Notes under the pieces: model-generated
The model's database searches: none
The model's input: only the letters and a program-made list of their open reading frames with translations
What the model was told of the DNA's origin: nothing
Part shown: in pieces, positions 32,557 to 44,876 of the stretch
Position numbering within the stretch: the stretch's first letter is position 1
How the letters are laid out: each line of letters begins with the position of its first letter
NCBI GenBank assembly: GCA_024364735.1
Contig: JAGFNQ010004745.1
Coordinates: 1-64,000 of the forward strand
Direction of reading: 5' to 3'
From: Boesenbergia rotunda
Taxonomy: Eukaryota; Streptophyta; Magnoliopsida; Zingiberales; Zingiberaceae
Length of the DNA stretch: 64,000 nt
Made by a program: the position numbers and the translations under genes

Positions 32557-35432
32557 AAACATAAATTCAAAAGAAATACTAGATGAATCAGAAATTGTTG
32601 AATTAATGGAAATTATATAACTAGATACAAAATTCTTAACAACTTTAATAAGTTAATTTTAACTTTAATTAATTCTCAACAATTTTTAATTCATAACAAT
32701 TTTAACTCCAATTAATTCATAACAATTTCTTCAATTAATCATTAATAAGTTAATTTTTAATTAATTCTTAATAATTTAAACCTGAATTAGTCATTAATAA
32801 TTTTAATTTCAAATTTAATTAATTCTTAATAACTTAACCTTAATTAATTCTTAATAATTTTAACCTTAATTAATTCTTAATTAATTCTTAAATAATAAAA
32901 CCTTAATTAATCCTTAAATAATAAAACCTTAATTAATCCTTAAATAATTAAACCATAGTTAATTCTTAACTAATTTTACCTTTTATTAATTCTTAACTAA
33001 GTAAATCGTAATAACTCAAAACTTAATTAATCCTTAATAACTTAAAATTTAACTATCTCTTTACAACTTAAATCCTTTTTTAACAACTTAAATGTTAATT
33101 AATTAATAATTCAAATAATAAATTCAATCCTTAATTAAATAAAGTCCTCGAACTAAATTTAAATGAATTAACTTCAATTATGAAACTAATAAAAATTCTA
33201 CCCAACTGAAACATCCAACTAAATAACAATAAATATGTCAAAGTGGGTTGACATATTCGCGGGTTCACACGGTATGTATCAAACCGATAATTTAATACAT
33301 TATTAGAAACCTAATAAAATTACTTGAGTTGATTGACTCATGCATAAATGTCATGCCCATGCATCCACCTATTTTTCCTTAAATATTTGACATGTCATCC
33401 ATGTTTATTTTTCTGCATTATTTAGAACGGTTAGATAGGAAAAAGATTGATTGATACTTGCCTAACCTTGTACCAGAATAGGGCGAGATGATAGTATGTT
33501 AGGGAACTAGCCGAAGCTACCTCGCCACATCCTAGACTAGTTAGACCAGAGTTTTTCAAAAAGTAAATTAAAAGCTTTCTTTCTTTAAAAGGCTTTGTCT
33601 AAGGAAAGGGTTGATAATTCAGTAACGCTACGAGCAAAGAAGGTCTCTGTGCCTCGCCAAGACCTGGAAGCCAATTATTGAAAAATACTTTCAAGCTACT
33701 AATTAATTAAACTTGAATCTAACTCAAGGTCAAGTAATCTATAAATTAAATTGAGAAAAATTATTCAAGCATCTCACAAACACCTATAAGGCAACCGTGC
33801 TTGCTTGTATTGTGACACTTAGAATGGGTGAGATGTTAATGACTAATAATAGACAAATATTTTTCAAAATGTTTTTAAAATCTTTAGGATATGTTCTTAA
33901 AAACCTATTTTCAAAATAATATTTAAACATAATAATGTTTTAATGAATTTCATGCTTGATTGGGTGTTTATTTATAAGTACATTTTCAAAAATTATATCT
34001 TTTCGAAAGTAGTTTAACTACACTTAGACACAAACTTTCTAGGTCAATACTAAAGTCCCTTAAGACACTTAGGTAGAGGTTCTTATAGTTAACAAGGGTA
34101 GCTAGAAGGTGTCAGGTTTAGGGGGATTTTTTGTTTTTGCGAATTCCTATTTTTGAACTATTTTTCAAAAATCATTCTTTATAAAAATTCATATCTTTCA
34201 AAATGTTTTGTGCTTTAAAAATTATTACATTTCAAAATGTGTTTTGAAAATTACTTTTCAAAAACTTATTATGTCATTTCTAAATATTCTTCAAAAATTA
34301 TTTTCTTGAAAACTATCATACTCTTCAAAAAGTGCCTTAATTACTCTTTTGATTTGGATAAACTCCTAAGACACATAGGAAGATTTCTTAATGATCTACA
34401 AGAATTCCTAAGACTGTGTCAGATTTAGTGGGAGTCCAAGTCAAAAGAAATTAATGTATTAGTCATAATTATTTCAAACTATTTATTAAATATTTTAAAT
34501 TCTTTTTGTTTGAATCAAATCCTAAGACTCAGAGGAAGATCACTTGTAGTCAACAAACTTTCTAGGACTATGTCAAATTTAGGGGGAGTTCAAATTAAAA
34601 GAACTATTAAAAAGTTTCAAAAATATTATACTTTCATGCACTATCTATTAAAATCATTTGAAAACATAATATTATACTTTCAAAACTCATCCTGAAAACT
34701 TTTTGTCCTTTAAATACTTTTGAGAAATTTCAAAAATATTATATTTTTAAAAAAATTGACTATCTTTTAAACACTTTTATACTATCTTATTTCAAAACAT
34801 ATTTTGAAAATCTTTTTGTCTTTTGGAATATCTTTGAAAATAATCATGAGTTTGGAAAATTTTCCACGACACTTAGGAAATTTTCTTGTTGTTAACAAGT
34901 TTTCCTAGAATTGTGTCAAACTTGAAAAGAAACTAAATCAGGAAAGTTATTATTTTTTCTACAACCAAAATATTCATGAAAAATCCATAAGACACATAGG
35001 AATTTTTTTGTAGTCAACAAGATTCCTAGGATTGTTGTCAGACATAGGGAAGTTTAATTTGTTAACATATATATATATATTTTACATATTGTTGGTGCAA
35101 TTAAAGTACTTAGTGTCATTTAGAATATTTTAGAATAAGCACTTAATTTTTTAAAAGGGGGGAGAGTTTAAAAAATCACTTTTCAAAATGTATATATATC
35201 TTAAGTATTTTCAAAAGAAGGAGAGAGACTATCCTAAAAAGGGGAAGAAAGGCTTAAGCTAAGTTTTTTTCCTTCTTTCTTATTGTTGGTGCAAATCGTT
35301 TTTTTTTGTTTATTCCCTTTTGATGTGTGACAAAGGGGGAGAGAGGGGTTAAGTTAGATTTTTTCGATTTCTCCCATAGGTTAAGACCTAGAACCCTTAT
35401 ACCTAACCTAACTTAAGGTTATTGTCAAACAT
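32557..35432 (+). other. Non-coding interior of B1
   Basis: 32557-33230 is almost pure A/T with TTAATTAATTC phrases. 33480-33670 is a block shared with families A and D (TGAGATGATAGTA.GTTAGGGAA to GCCAAGACCTGGAAGCCAAT). 33770-33835 is a stem-loop (CATCTCAC/GTGAGATG). 34050-35050 holds five diverged hairpin modules. 35330-35345 holds an extra AAAGGGGGAGAGAG tract. No ORF with a recognisable domain. Confidence 0.65.
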
Positions 35433-35447
35433 CAAAAAGGGAGAGAT
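35433..35447 (+). promoter_or_regulatory. Polypurine tract of B1
   Basis: CAAAAAGGGAGAGAT immediately before the 3' LTR start TGTTGATGCG. Confidence 0.8.
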
Positions 35448-37209
35448 TGTTGATGCGAAATGCATCAGTGATGAGCAGTTATCCTCTAGAGTTTCGATGT
35501 TTAACAATATACTTAAGTAAGTAACGATATATGTTAGACAATATAAGGGTTAGTCAAAATGATCAAGGGTTAAACAAAACAGGACCTTATGTTTGGTAGG
35601 GTAAACCCAGGTTTGATCAGGTTGACAAAGGGTTATAGCCAAACAGGATATGATGTTTGGCAAAAAGAATACAACCCAGGGTTGGTCAGTTTGACCAAGG
35701 GATTAAACCACACCGGACTTGAGGTGTGAGATTATATATAAAGATTGGAGGAAGTCTAGTCAGGATTATGATGACTAGCAAAGGAGTGATTTCGGTAAAA
35801 GAAATCCTGGTGAGTGAAACTAGGTCATAGCAAGGGTAGCTAGGTGAAGGAAATCCTACCAAGTGAAGCTAGGTGAACTAAACCCTGGTGAGTGAAGCTG
35901 GGTCCTAGTGAGTGAAACTAGGTGGACTAAGTCCTGGTGAGTAAAGTTGGGCACAAAGTCTTGGTCCGTGGGACTGAGCACTAAGTCCTAGTCGGGGATC
36001 GGGCAACGGAATCTTTGTCGAGTGAGGATGGCGGACAGAAGTAGAGACGGGTCAAGGTCGGACGTCTCGAGATTCGAGTTCTTGAAGGACGAGCAAAAGT
36101 CCAGTCGGAGGTCCCGATTGGCAAAAGCTTTAGTCAAGCGGGAATCACGAACAGAAGTAGAGATGGGTCGAGGTCGGACATCTCGAGATTCGGGTTCTCG
36201 GAGGCTAAGCGAAAGTCCAACCGAAGGTTCCGGTTGGCAAACGCAACTTCTCCAGTGTGGAGTAGGTGAGGACGCGTTCCCTGGGAAAGGGAACATTAGG
36301 CGTCGGTTCGACCTAGGGTTTCGGGTGAAATCCAAAGTCATAACCAATTAACTAAGGCTTAAGATTATTTGCTTTGTTTGTGTGTTTTGTTGTCTTGTAG
36401 GTACCTGGAGATGGAGGCAAGATAAGAGAACATAACACAAAACAAAAAAGCCTGGGAAAAGGGTTTCCCAGACGCCTGAATGAAGTCAGGTGCCTGGTAA
36501 CCCAGGCGCCCTGTATGGGTCAGGCGCCTGGGAAGGCCTGCGACGGTCGGGTCAAGTTTTGACCATGTGGCAGGTGCTTGAGGCTTAACAGGCGCCTAAG
36601 AGCTGTTAGGTGCCTGAGAGGGGATGCTTATCCCTGCACCGAGTACGCAGCTGTGGATGAAGCTTTGACCGCTACGTGGCAGGCACCCCAGCCTTATCAG
36701 GCGCCCCAAAATAGCCTATATAAAGGGGTTCAAGCCCTCATTCTAGAATATCAAATTTCACATCAGTTAATGCGGTTCGTGTGAAACAAAAGTGCTCAAG
36801 GCGAAGCTTTGCGACCAAGGAGGCTCCAGGAAGAAGTGCATGACACTTCGAACTTCCGGATTGGCTGGATCTTCACCTCTTTGTTTGGTTTGCTTTTATT
36901 TAAGTATTGAATTCATTTATTCTTTGATTGTAAACATGAACTGTAAGACTGGTTTCTCCGCCTTCGGAAAGTTTGAAAAGGAGACCATTAGTGGACTCAC
37001 GATTGAGTGCTTAGGCCTTGGACGTACTGACCCTGGGGGGTTGGGAACCAAGTAAAACCCGCATGTCATTTGTGGCCTGTCTTTCTTTTTCTATTATTTT
37101 CCGTTGCGTACTAACCCTGATAGAAAGACGGTTAAACAAAGAATTCCGACAAGTTTTTTCGAGTCGATATTCACCCCCCCCCCCTCTATCGACCGGCAAC
37201 GATGCTACA
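35448..37209 (+). repeat. 3' LTR of B1
   Basis: 1762 bp, collinear with the 5' LTR. The hairpin array is at 35803-35960, GGCGCC-type palindromes at 36470-36710 and the TATA box at 36717-36724. It ends ACGATGCTACA and is followed by AAGAA. Scattered substitutions separate it from the 5' LTR. Confidence 0.9.
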
Positions 37210-37214
37210 AAGAA

Positions 37215-37782
37215 TAATTTACTCCTATTGTTGTTGTTGTGGTTAAACAAAGTGGAAAAAGAGCCACTTGAAAAAAGTTGTTTACATGAAAAAATAAAAG
37301 GAAGACTGTTGCTTTTGAGAAAAACATAGAAGAGGAGATAATTATTAACAACCTCAACTATCTTTGATGAGCTTGGGAACGATACAAAAAGAACAAGGCA
37401 AAGATAATTAGGGATATTCTTGCATTGTCAACAAAATCCTAGAAAATACAAGAATAGGAATGAGAAGGCAGTAATTGATGTTACGTTTCTTGTTGGAGAA
37501 GAGAAGGAGAAGAAAAGCATGCTCTTGTACTTGAGATGTTAAGAGGAAAAAAATTACAGGTTTACTGTCGTTGGAGAGGAGAATGAGAAGAAGGAAATGG
37601 GGAAGAAGAGGAAGGGAAGAATTAATGGGAGAAATAAGTGATGGCACAAGTATTAGGTCCGACACGGCAGCGACTGCAGTGTGTTTAAGGAGAAAAGCAA
37701 TAGAAAAATGAAAGAGAAAGTTTCCTCAAAATACCATATTTTTTTTAAGCCAATTGAACTCATTTAAACTTTAAATTTGATG
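37215..37782. other. Unassigned sequence between B1 and C1
   Basis: Purine-rich with GAAGGAGAAG-type runs (37490-37640). The minus strand has an 85-codon frame (37408-37665) of low complexity that I do not accept as a gene. It may be host intergenic DNA or an unrecognised old transposon. Confidence 0.4.
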
Positions 37783-39068
37783 TTCCGGAAGCGAACGACG
37801 AGGATGGTGAACCACCACAACATAGCATGGCTGATGACGGGGGAGGGTGCCGACACCTGCGAGATTAACACGAGCATAAGGGGATACACCGGATGGGTTT
37901 CCGACGGAGCCCTCTCCGATGCTCAAGTTAGAAATCCGCCCAATAGAGGAGAGACAGGGAATAAGGATATTAGAGTTTTTTGTTTTGTTTAGAGAGACTG
38001 AGAGAGTTCCCCTGGGTGCTAAGACACCTTATATACCTAATGTCCATCCTTTGCACGCATCCACCTCCCCGTAACCGCCTCCCTTCTCCCCACAGTTAAT
38101 GGTTCGTGGTCATTTGACAACTGTTCCCTCCTTGGGAGGGCAGGTAACAGCTAACATGACCATTTAGGCCATTATTATCATGGGTTACAGGGAATAACTA
38201 CCTGTCGGACTTCCTATTCTCAAGGGGAGGTGCTCTTATAGCTCATAGTGGACCTTTTACCAATCCGCATTCTTCTCCCTGAATTGCTCTTTGGACTCTG
38301 CTCTCCTGAGCTGATCTCGAGCAAATATCTTCTGACCTGGTCTCAGGACCTCCTCTTCCCGACTTGGTCTCGATACCTCTTCTTCCCGACCAGGTCTCGA
38401 GGACCTCTCACACAATCAGTCCTGCCACGTAGCTTTCTCGTGTCACGTATCATCTCCAGATTACATATCCCTATCACAAGTCTCCCCCTTTAAGTCTAAT
38501 TGAAGGAAGTGGGGTTGACTGATTGGACTTGTGGCTTGATGAGAAAGTGAAGTATACGTGGGGCGCACATTACCATTCCTTCTTCCTTAATGACTTGTCG
38601 GATCCTAGGAATCGAAACTTTCGGCCCGAGGTGGTCATTTGAGTCAATCCAAGAGTTTGTACGAGTTACGAGGCCTATAATGATGTTGCCCATCACCCAT
38701 TAAGGGTGCATAGGGTATATTAATGACAAGAGATTTTCCTTGAGAACGAATCGTCTCCACGCGGTGGGTCCTCTCTACGCGATCTCCTGTCGATCCACCT
38801 AGTCGAGTCATACAGAACGATGGCTATAATGGACTGCGATGCCTCGAGATTTGTGATTCTCTATCATCCACGCGTCGTGCATCTACTCCTTCGCATTGTG
38901 GCTACTCCATCCTTATAAAAGTGGAGGCGAAAGTGGCCTTCCGTCTTCTTGCACCGCCGACTATCAGAGCTTGTGTCTTCTGCCTTACTTACTAGAGCTT
39001 CTTCCTCCGTGTATGTTTTATCCACCTCCATCTTCTTTTTCCATCACCCTCATCTCTTCATTAAGATC

Positions 39069-41343
39069 ATGGGAAAGAGTGGAGTAGGGAAGAATGGCCA
39101 GAGCAAGAAGGAACCTTAAGGGGAGTAGGCTTATCATCTGGAGTGATATGAGGCCACTTCGTCTAAGGTTAAACCCAATGCCCTGAGAGCTGTCTGTGAG
39201 GCCTATAGTTCCCAGCAGACTTAGAGGTCAGGGTTCCTAGGCTCGACCAATCCCCTGTGGAACCTCCCTTAGGGTTTTACACCTTCTTCTTAGGCCAGGT
39301 AGAGTTTGACCTCCGTTTTTCAATCCCTCCTTTTTTATGGTTATCTCTAAATATTTTGATGTTCCCCTACATCAAATGACTCCAAACACCTTAGCTCAGA
39401 TGGGTGGGGTGTTTATCCTCTTTAAGTTGTTCAACATTCCTTTAATCCTCTGTTCTTTCCATTACTTCTTCCTCCCCAACCTCACGTCCAAGGGGGTCTT
39501 TAGTTTCACTGCTCGTCCCAACCGACCTTCATTCTTCTCATAAGGGGTAGAAAGAGTGGTTTTTCTTTATCCAATTATCTGAGCGCCTTTCTGTCTGACT
39601 CACTGGTAAGAAGATTTATCCTCTCTTTCGGATTTGGGTGACTTCCAGCAAGATCAGGGGTATCAGCGGGCCAGGAGCAACTTGACAGGAATGGAGTTCT
39701 ATGGCCCTAACCTTGTCCAATGTGAAAAGCTCCTGTATTGGGGTGGGATTAGCCCCAAAGTTACTAGTCTTACTCAGGACCTCCGTAAATTTACTATTTC
39801 ATTAAATGTTTATCGATTCTAACTGATATTCCGTTGTTTGTGTATTGCAAAAGTCATTATACTCGCTCGGGCTATGAGAAAGCTTCTCAAGTGAGAGCAT
39901 ACAGATGAGGGGGCCATCCTCCAGCTCCTACGGCTCCAGCGGTCGAGCCCTCTGAGGATTCTGAATAAACTTAAGACCAGGAGCTTCCTACCCCCAAGCT
40001 ACCTGTTTCCTATAAAGTTGATCCTTCCCGTAACTCTGCTGGAGTAGAAGGTGATGAGGAACCATCGACCCAGGTTCCTGTGTCGATAAGAGGGCAAGAT
40101 CGGAAGAGCCATAATTCACGAGTGCCTATCTATGCTGAAGGTCCAGGCGGCTGAGAGAGCGGCTTCATTGGGACCCCAACATGTGCAGTTTAAGAAGCGA
40201 TCATAGGAGGGTCACCTATCTGAGGAGGTATCCTCCAGCACCGACAATGGTGATGGGGCTCCAGGCCTCTCTGTCGTGCCTTTCAAAGCACCGAGTCTCC
40301 GGCCTCTCCTGCTCCGAAGCTACCTCTGGCATACCTTCTCCAAGGAGTCGGGGGGTCATAAGGGAACGGATCGAAGAACACCTCCCTTCCCTCTGGGGGT
40401 GACTTCGGTTGGGGTGATTGCCATCCTATATGAATCACTCCTACAGGTAAAATTCCCTTTTCCCGTTCTTGTTATCTTAATTTTCTTTTCTGACCCTTAC
40501 TATTTCTTGTGGAAAGCTACTTATGAGTACCTTCTCTTGGGTCATCAAATGCTTCCCGAGTAGGAGACTGATGCCTTGCGCCAGCAAGTGGAAGAATTAG
40601 AGGTGGAAGTTTATTAAGCTCGTTAGGAGGGCTAGATGAAAGTGGAGCTAAGCAAAAATCATCGGGCCAAAGTGGACCACTACTTAGGCACCCTCTTGGC
40701 CCTTGAATTATCTCTGCACAATGCCCACCATCGACAACACCATTTGTCAGAGAGAGCGACAACCCTCTCTATGGAAGTGAGTTAACTGCCTCAAGAGAGG
40801 GGGCGACTCCAAGCTCGTGAGACAAAACTGTTGGAGGGAATCTACTTCTTGGAGTCATCAACCGAGGCACTTAATGGCTGGATCCAGGAGCAGGCGGATC
40901 AGTTGGAAAAAAGGAAACAGTGATACAAGCTGCTGCTTCTCACATATCTGACCTGTAAGGGGACCACAACTAGGCTAAGTCACGCCTCTCAACAACTACC
41001 AAGCAACTTGAGGAAGCGCTGGTGGCCCGAGATCAGATATCGTCCGAAGTGGTTGGGCTGAAAACTGATCGGGACCGAGCTCTTAAAGAACTTGAAAATT
41101 ACAAATCTAGTGAGGAGTCGCAACAGTCGGAAGCTGAGGCATCATTCAAGGCCAAATTCTTGCAATTTGAGGAGTTTGGCGATATTCTGACTGACTAAGT
41201 GCTCAAACGACTCTAGCAGGGCTTCAACGAAGCTATCCAACAACTCCAACGAGCCAATGCACTGAAATCGGATGTTGACCTGGGCTTCCTTAGCATTGGC
41301 CGAGTATGGGAGGAGCTCTTGGCGAAGGAGAAAGAGCTGTAGT
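39069..41343 (+). pseudogene. Broken gypsy-type transposon protein gene of C1
   Basis: ATG near 39069 (MGKSGVGKNGQ), then stops and frameshifts. The best-preserved piece (39337-39543) reads VISKYFDVPLHQMTPNTLAQ and GGVFILFKLFNIPL, followed by KGVFSFTARP. This matches the plant domain annotated as putative gypsy-type transposon (Transposase_28-like) near the N-terminus of many element ORFs. Further pieces read RARSNLTGMEFYGPNLVQ (39670 on) and, at the end, FEEFGDILTD and DVDLGFLSIGRVWEELLAKE (41155-41340). It is parallel to the copy in C2 (59455-62190). Introns are likely, since one region aligns across a GTAAAT..TTGCA stretch (39786-39868) whose acceptor is lost. Its role in the element is unknown. 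Confidence 0.65.
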
Positions 41344-43042
41344 ATTTTTTTTCAGAATGTCTTTGGGTATGTAAGACCAATCCTTTGAATGAAATATCTT
41401 TATCTTTTGCATCTTGCCTTACAGCTTATGAACTGCGACTATATTCTGTGTTGTCTCTTGCCTCGCCCTTATAAAATTCTTTACAACCGTGAAATCTATT
41501 GTTAAGGAGGAAGCAGGTGCTTAGTGCATTCCTATTCTCTTGTGTCAGCAAGAACAGGACTTGGTTTACATAGCACCTCGGCTAGGTCTGCCGGCCGGGG
41601 ATCCTCAGCACCTCAGCCAGATCTACATATCTTGGGCATCCTCGGCACCACAAGATGGTAGGAACTTGGGCTGCTCCCGACCGGGCATCCTCAATACCTC
41701 GACCAGGTCTACACATCTTGGGCATCCTCAGCACCACAAGATGGTAGGAAGCTGGGTTGCTCCCGGCTGGGCATCCTCAGCACCTCGGCCAGGTCTACTC
41801 ATCTTGGGCATCCTCGGCACTATAAGATGGTAGAAACTTGGGCTGCTCCCGGCCGGGCATCCTCAACACCTCAATCAGGTCTACTCATCTTGGGCATCCT
41901 CGGCATTATAAGATGGTAAGAACTTGGGCTCGTGAGACAAAACTGTTGGAGGGAATCTACTTCTTGGAGTCATCAACCGAGGCACTTAATGGTTGGATCC
42001 AGGAGCAGGCGGATCAGTTGGAAAAAAGGAAACAGTGATACAAGCTGCTGCTTCTCACATATCTGACCTGTAAGGGGACCACAACCAGGCTAAGTCACGC
42101 CTCTCAACAACTACCAAGCAACTTGAGGAAGCGCTGGTGGCCCGAGATCAGATATCGTCCGAAGTGGTTGGGCTGAAAACTGATCGGGACCGAGCTCTTA
42201 AAGAACTTGAAAATTACAAATCTGGTGAGGAGTCGCAACAGTCGGAAGCTGAGGCATCATTCAAGGCCAAATTCTTGCAATTTGAGGAGTTTGGCGATAT
42301 TCTGACTGACTAAGTGCTCAAATGACTCAAGCAGGGCTTCAACGAAGCTATCCAACAACTCCAACGAGCCAATGCACTGAAATCGGATGTTGACCTGGGC
42401 TTCCTTAGCATTGGCCGAGTATGGGAGGAGCTCTTGGCGAAGGAGAAAGAGCTGTAGTATTTTTTTTCAGAATGTCTTTGGGTATGTAAGACCAATCCTT
42501 TGAATGAAATATCTTTACCTTTTGCATCTTGCCTTACAGCTTATGAACTGCGACTATATTCTGTGTTGTCTCTTGCCTCGCCCTTATAAAATTCTTTACA
42601 ACCGTGAAATCTATTGTTAAGGAGGAAGCAGGTGCTTAGTGCATTCCTATTCTCTTGTGTCAGCAAGAACAGGACTTGGTTTACATAGCACCTCGGCTAG
42701 GTCTGCCGGCCGGGGATCCTCAGCACCTCAGCCAGATCTACATATCTTGGGCATCCTCGGCACCACAAGATGGTAGGAACATGGGCTGCTCCCGACCGGG
42801 CATCCTCAATACCTCGACCAGGTCTACACATCTTGGGCATCCTCAGCACCACAAGATGGTAGGAAGCTGGGTTGCTCCCGGCTGGGCATCCTCAGCACCT
42901 CGGCCAGGTCTACTCATCTTGGGCATCCTCGGCACTATAAGATGGTAGAAACTTGGGCTGCTCCCGGCCGGGCATCCTCAACACCTCAATTAGGTCTACT
43001 CATCTTGGGCATCCTCGGCATTATAAGATGGTAAGAACTTGG
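40813..43042. repeat. 1115-bp near-identical tandem duplication in C1
   Basis: GCTCGTGAGACAAAACTG begins at 40813 and again at 41928. The two 1115-bp units (40813-41927 and 41928-43042) match throughout with few substitutions, including the end of the broken ORF and the first part of the minisatellite. The right junction sits inside a minisatellite unit. Confidence 0.92.
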
Positions 43043-43264
43043 GCTGCTCCCGGTTGGGCATCCTCAGCACATCGACCATGACTACACATCTTGGGCATCC
43101 TCGCTATCACAAGATGGTAAGAACTTGGGCTACTCCAGGCCGGGCATCCTCAGCACCTCGGTCAGGTCTATACATCTTGGGCATCTTCAGCACCATAAGA
43201 TGGTAGGAACTTGAGCTGCTCCCAGCCGGGCATCCTTAGCACCTCGGCCAAGACTACACATCTT
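41560..43264. repeat. 86-bp minisatellite in C1
   Basis: CTTGGGCATCCTCGGCACCA starts at 41631, 41717, 41803 and 41889, an 86-bp period. The array resumes in the second duplicated unit and continues with about three more units to 43264. B2 is inserted within the last unit. Confidence 0.9.
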
Positions 43265-44862
43265 TGTTGGTGCAAAATGCATCAGTGATGAACAGTCATC
43301 CTCTAGTGTTTAAATATTTGACAATATACTAAAGTTAGTGACAATATATATGTTAGACAATATATTATGGGTGGTCAAAGCGATCAAGGGTTAAACCAAA
43401 TAGGACATTATGTTTGATAGGGTAAACCTAGGTCTGATTAGTTTGAGAAAGGGGTTAGCCAAACAGGATCTGATGTTTGGCAGAGTGAATAGAACCCAAA
43501 GTTGGTCAATTTGACCAAGGGATTAAACCAAACTGGACTTGAGGTTTGGTATACTTACCTGAAGATTAGAAGAAGTCTAGTCAGGATCAAAATGACTAGC
43601 AAAGAAGTGATTAAGTTGGAAGAAATCCTAGTGAGTGAAGCTAGGTGGACTAAGTCGTGGTGAGTGAAGCTAAGCACGAAGTCTTGGTCTGGGGGACTGA
43701 GTACTAAGTCCTGGTCGGGGATCGGGCAATAAAGTCTTTGCCAAGCAAGGATTGCGGAAAGAAGTAGAGATGGGTCGAGGTCGGACGTCTCGAGATCCGA
43801 GTTCTCAGAGGCCGAGCAAAAGTCCAGCTGGAAGTCCCGATTGACAAAAGCTTTAGTCGAGCGGGAATCCAGAACAAAAGTAGAGACGGGTCGAGGTCGG
43901 ACGTTTTGAGATCTGGGTTCTCGGATGCTAAGCAAAAGTCTAGCCGAAGGTCCCGGTTGGCAAATATAACTTCTCCAGGGTGGAGTAGGTGAGGATGCGC
44001 TCCCCGAGAAAGGGAACATTACGCGTTAGTTTGACCTAGGGTTTTGGGTGAAATCCAAAGTCATAACCAATCAATTAAGGCTAAGATTATTTGTATGTTT
44101 GTCTTGTGTTTGTTGTCTTGCAGGTACCTGGAGTTGAAGGCAAGATAGGAGAACAAACGTAGGAAAAACTGACCGGGGAAGAAAGCTTCCTGGGCGCCTG
44201 AATGAATTAGGCACCCAGTAAGTTAGGCGCCCTGGTTAAGGGTCAGCATTCCCAGGCGCCTGGCAAAACAGGTGCCTAAGGCTTCCCAGGCGCTTGGGAA
44301 GGGAAGGTAATCCCTCCGCCGAGTTCGTTGCAATGGATGGAATTTTGACCACGCGTGGCAGGCGCCCGAGAACTCAGTATATAAAGGGGTTCGATCCCTC
44401 ACTTGGAGACATCAACTTTCACATCTATCTAAGCATTTTATGCAAAGCAAATGCGCTAAAGTCGAAGCTCTGCGACCAAGGAGGCTCTAGGAGGAAGTGT
44501 TGGGCACTTCGGACTTCCAGAGTTGGCCGAGTTATTTTTGGTTTGCTTTTATTTACGAGTTGTATTTATTTACTATTTCTTTGTTTGTAATTCAAACTGT
44601 AAGACGAGTATTCTCCACCTCCGGAAATTCCGAAAAGGAGACCATTAGTGGACTCATGTCGAGTACATAGGCCTTGGACGTACTGACCCTGGGGGGTCGG
44701 GAACCAAGTAAATAAACCTGTTTGTCTCCTGTCTTTCTTTACTATATTGTATATTTCCACTGCATACTAACTCTTATAGAAAGACGAACAAACAACGACA
44801 TTTTTTTGAAGAAAATTACGAGTCGATATTCACCCCCTCTATCGATCGGCACCGATCCTACA
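43265..44862 (+). repeat. 5' LTR of B2
   Basis: TGTTGGTGCAAAATGCATCA to CCGATCCTACA, 1598 bp. It is shorter than the B1 LTRs, with fewer hairpins (43626-43680) and fewer GGCGCC palindromes (44195-44370). The TATA box is at 44378-44385. Its start interrupts the minisatellite phrase ACACATCTTGGGCATC after ATCTT. Confidence 0.87.
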
Positions 44863-44864
44863 AG

Positions 44865-44876
44865 TGGTATCAGAGC
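44865..44876 (+). promoter_or_regulatory. Primer binding site of B2
   Basis: TGGTATCAGAGC, two bases after the LTR end, complementary to initiator tRNA-Met. Confidence 0.88.

Larger units (their letters stand above)
29721..37209 (+). mobile_element. Element B1: complete but pol-less Copia-type retrotransposon
   Basis: 5' LTR 29721-31477 and 3' LTR 35448-37209, flanked by a perfect AAGAA duplication (29716-29720 and 37210-37214). A Met-tRNA primer site follows the 5' LTR, and a polypurine tract (AAAAAGGGAGAGAT) precedes the 3' LTR. The 4-kb interior has only a zinc-knuckle gag remnant and an Asn-rich frame, and otherwise AT-rich non-coding sequence. No protease, integrase or RT is seen, so it is a non-autonomous element needing enzymes in trans. 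Confidence 0.92.
37783..43264 (+). mobile_element. Element C1: decayed Gypsy-type element with plant transposon-like ORF
   Basis: Starts TGTTCCGGAAGC, matched by TGTTCCAG at 58121 in C2. The next 1.2 kb is LTR-like, with the shared phrases GAGATTAACACGAGC (37860), a GATCTCGAGGTG-type region and a TATA box CCTTATAAAA at 38911-38920. Then come a broken ORF (39069-41343) and tandem repeats. No polymerase is recognised and no 3' LTR is seen. B2 begins at 43265 inside the terminal minisatellite. Confidence 0.6.

Noticed and set aside
36022..36351. Frame in the B1 3' LTR and counterparts at 30361-30549 and 43555-44019
   Set aside because: They fall in LTR sequence with tandem GGTCGGACGTCTCGAGATT phrases; frames on both strands, not conserved in length.
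37408..37665. Leu/Ser-rich minus-strand frame
   Set aside because: Low complexity derived from purine-rich DNA; no domain and no splice or start support.
41540..41833. 97-residue frame and its copy at 42655-42948
   Set aside because: They translate the duplicated minisatellite; no domain, and the identity follows from the DNA duplication.
41560..43264. CRISPR-like array of regular repeats
   Set aside because: It is an 86-bp minisatellite whose whole unit is conserved, with no unique spacers, in a plant genome.
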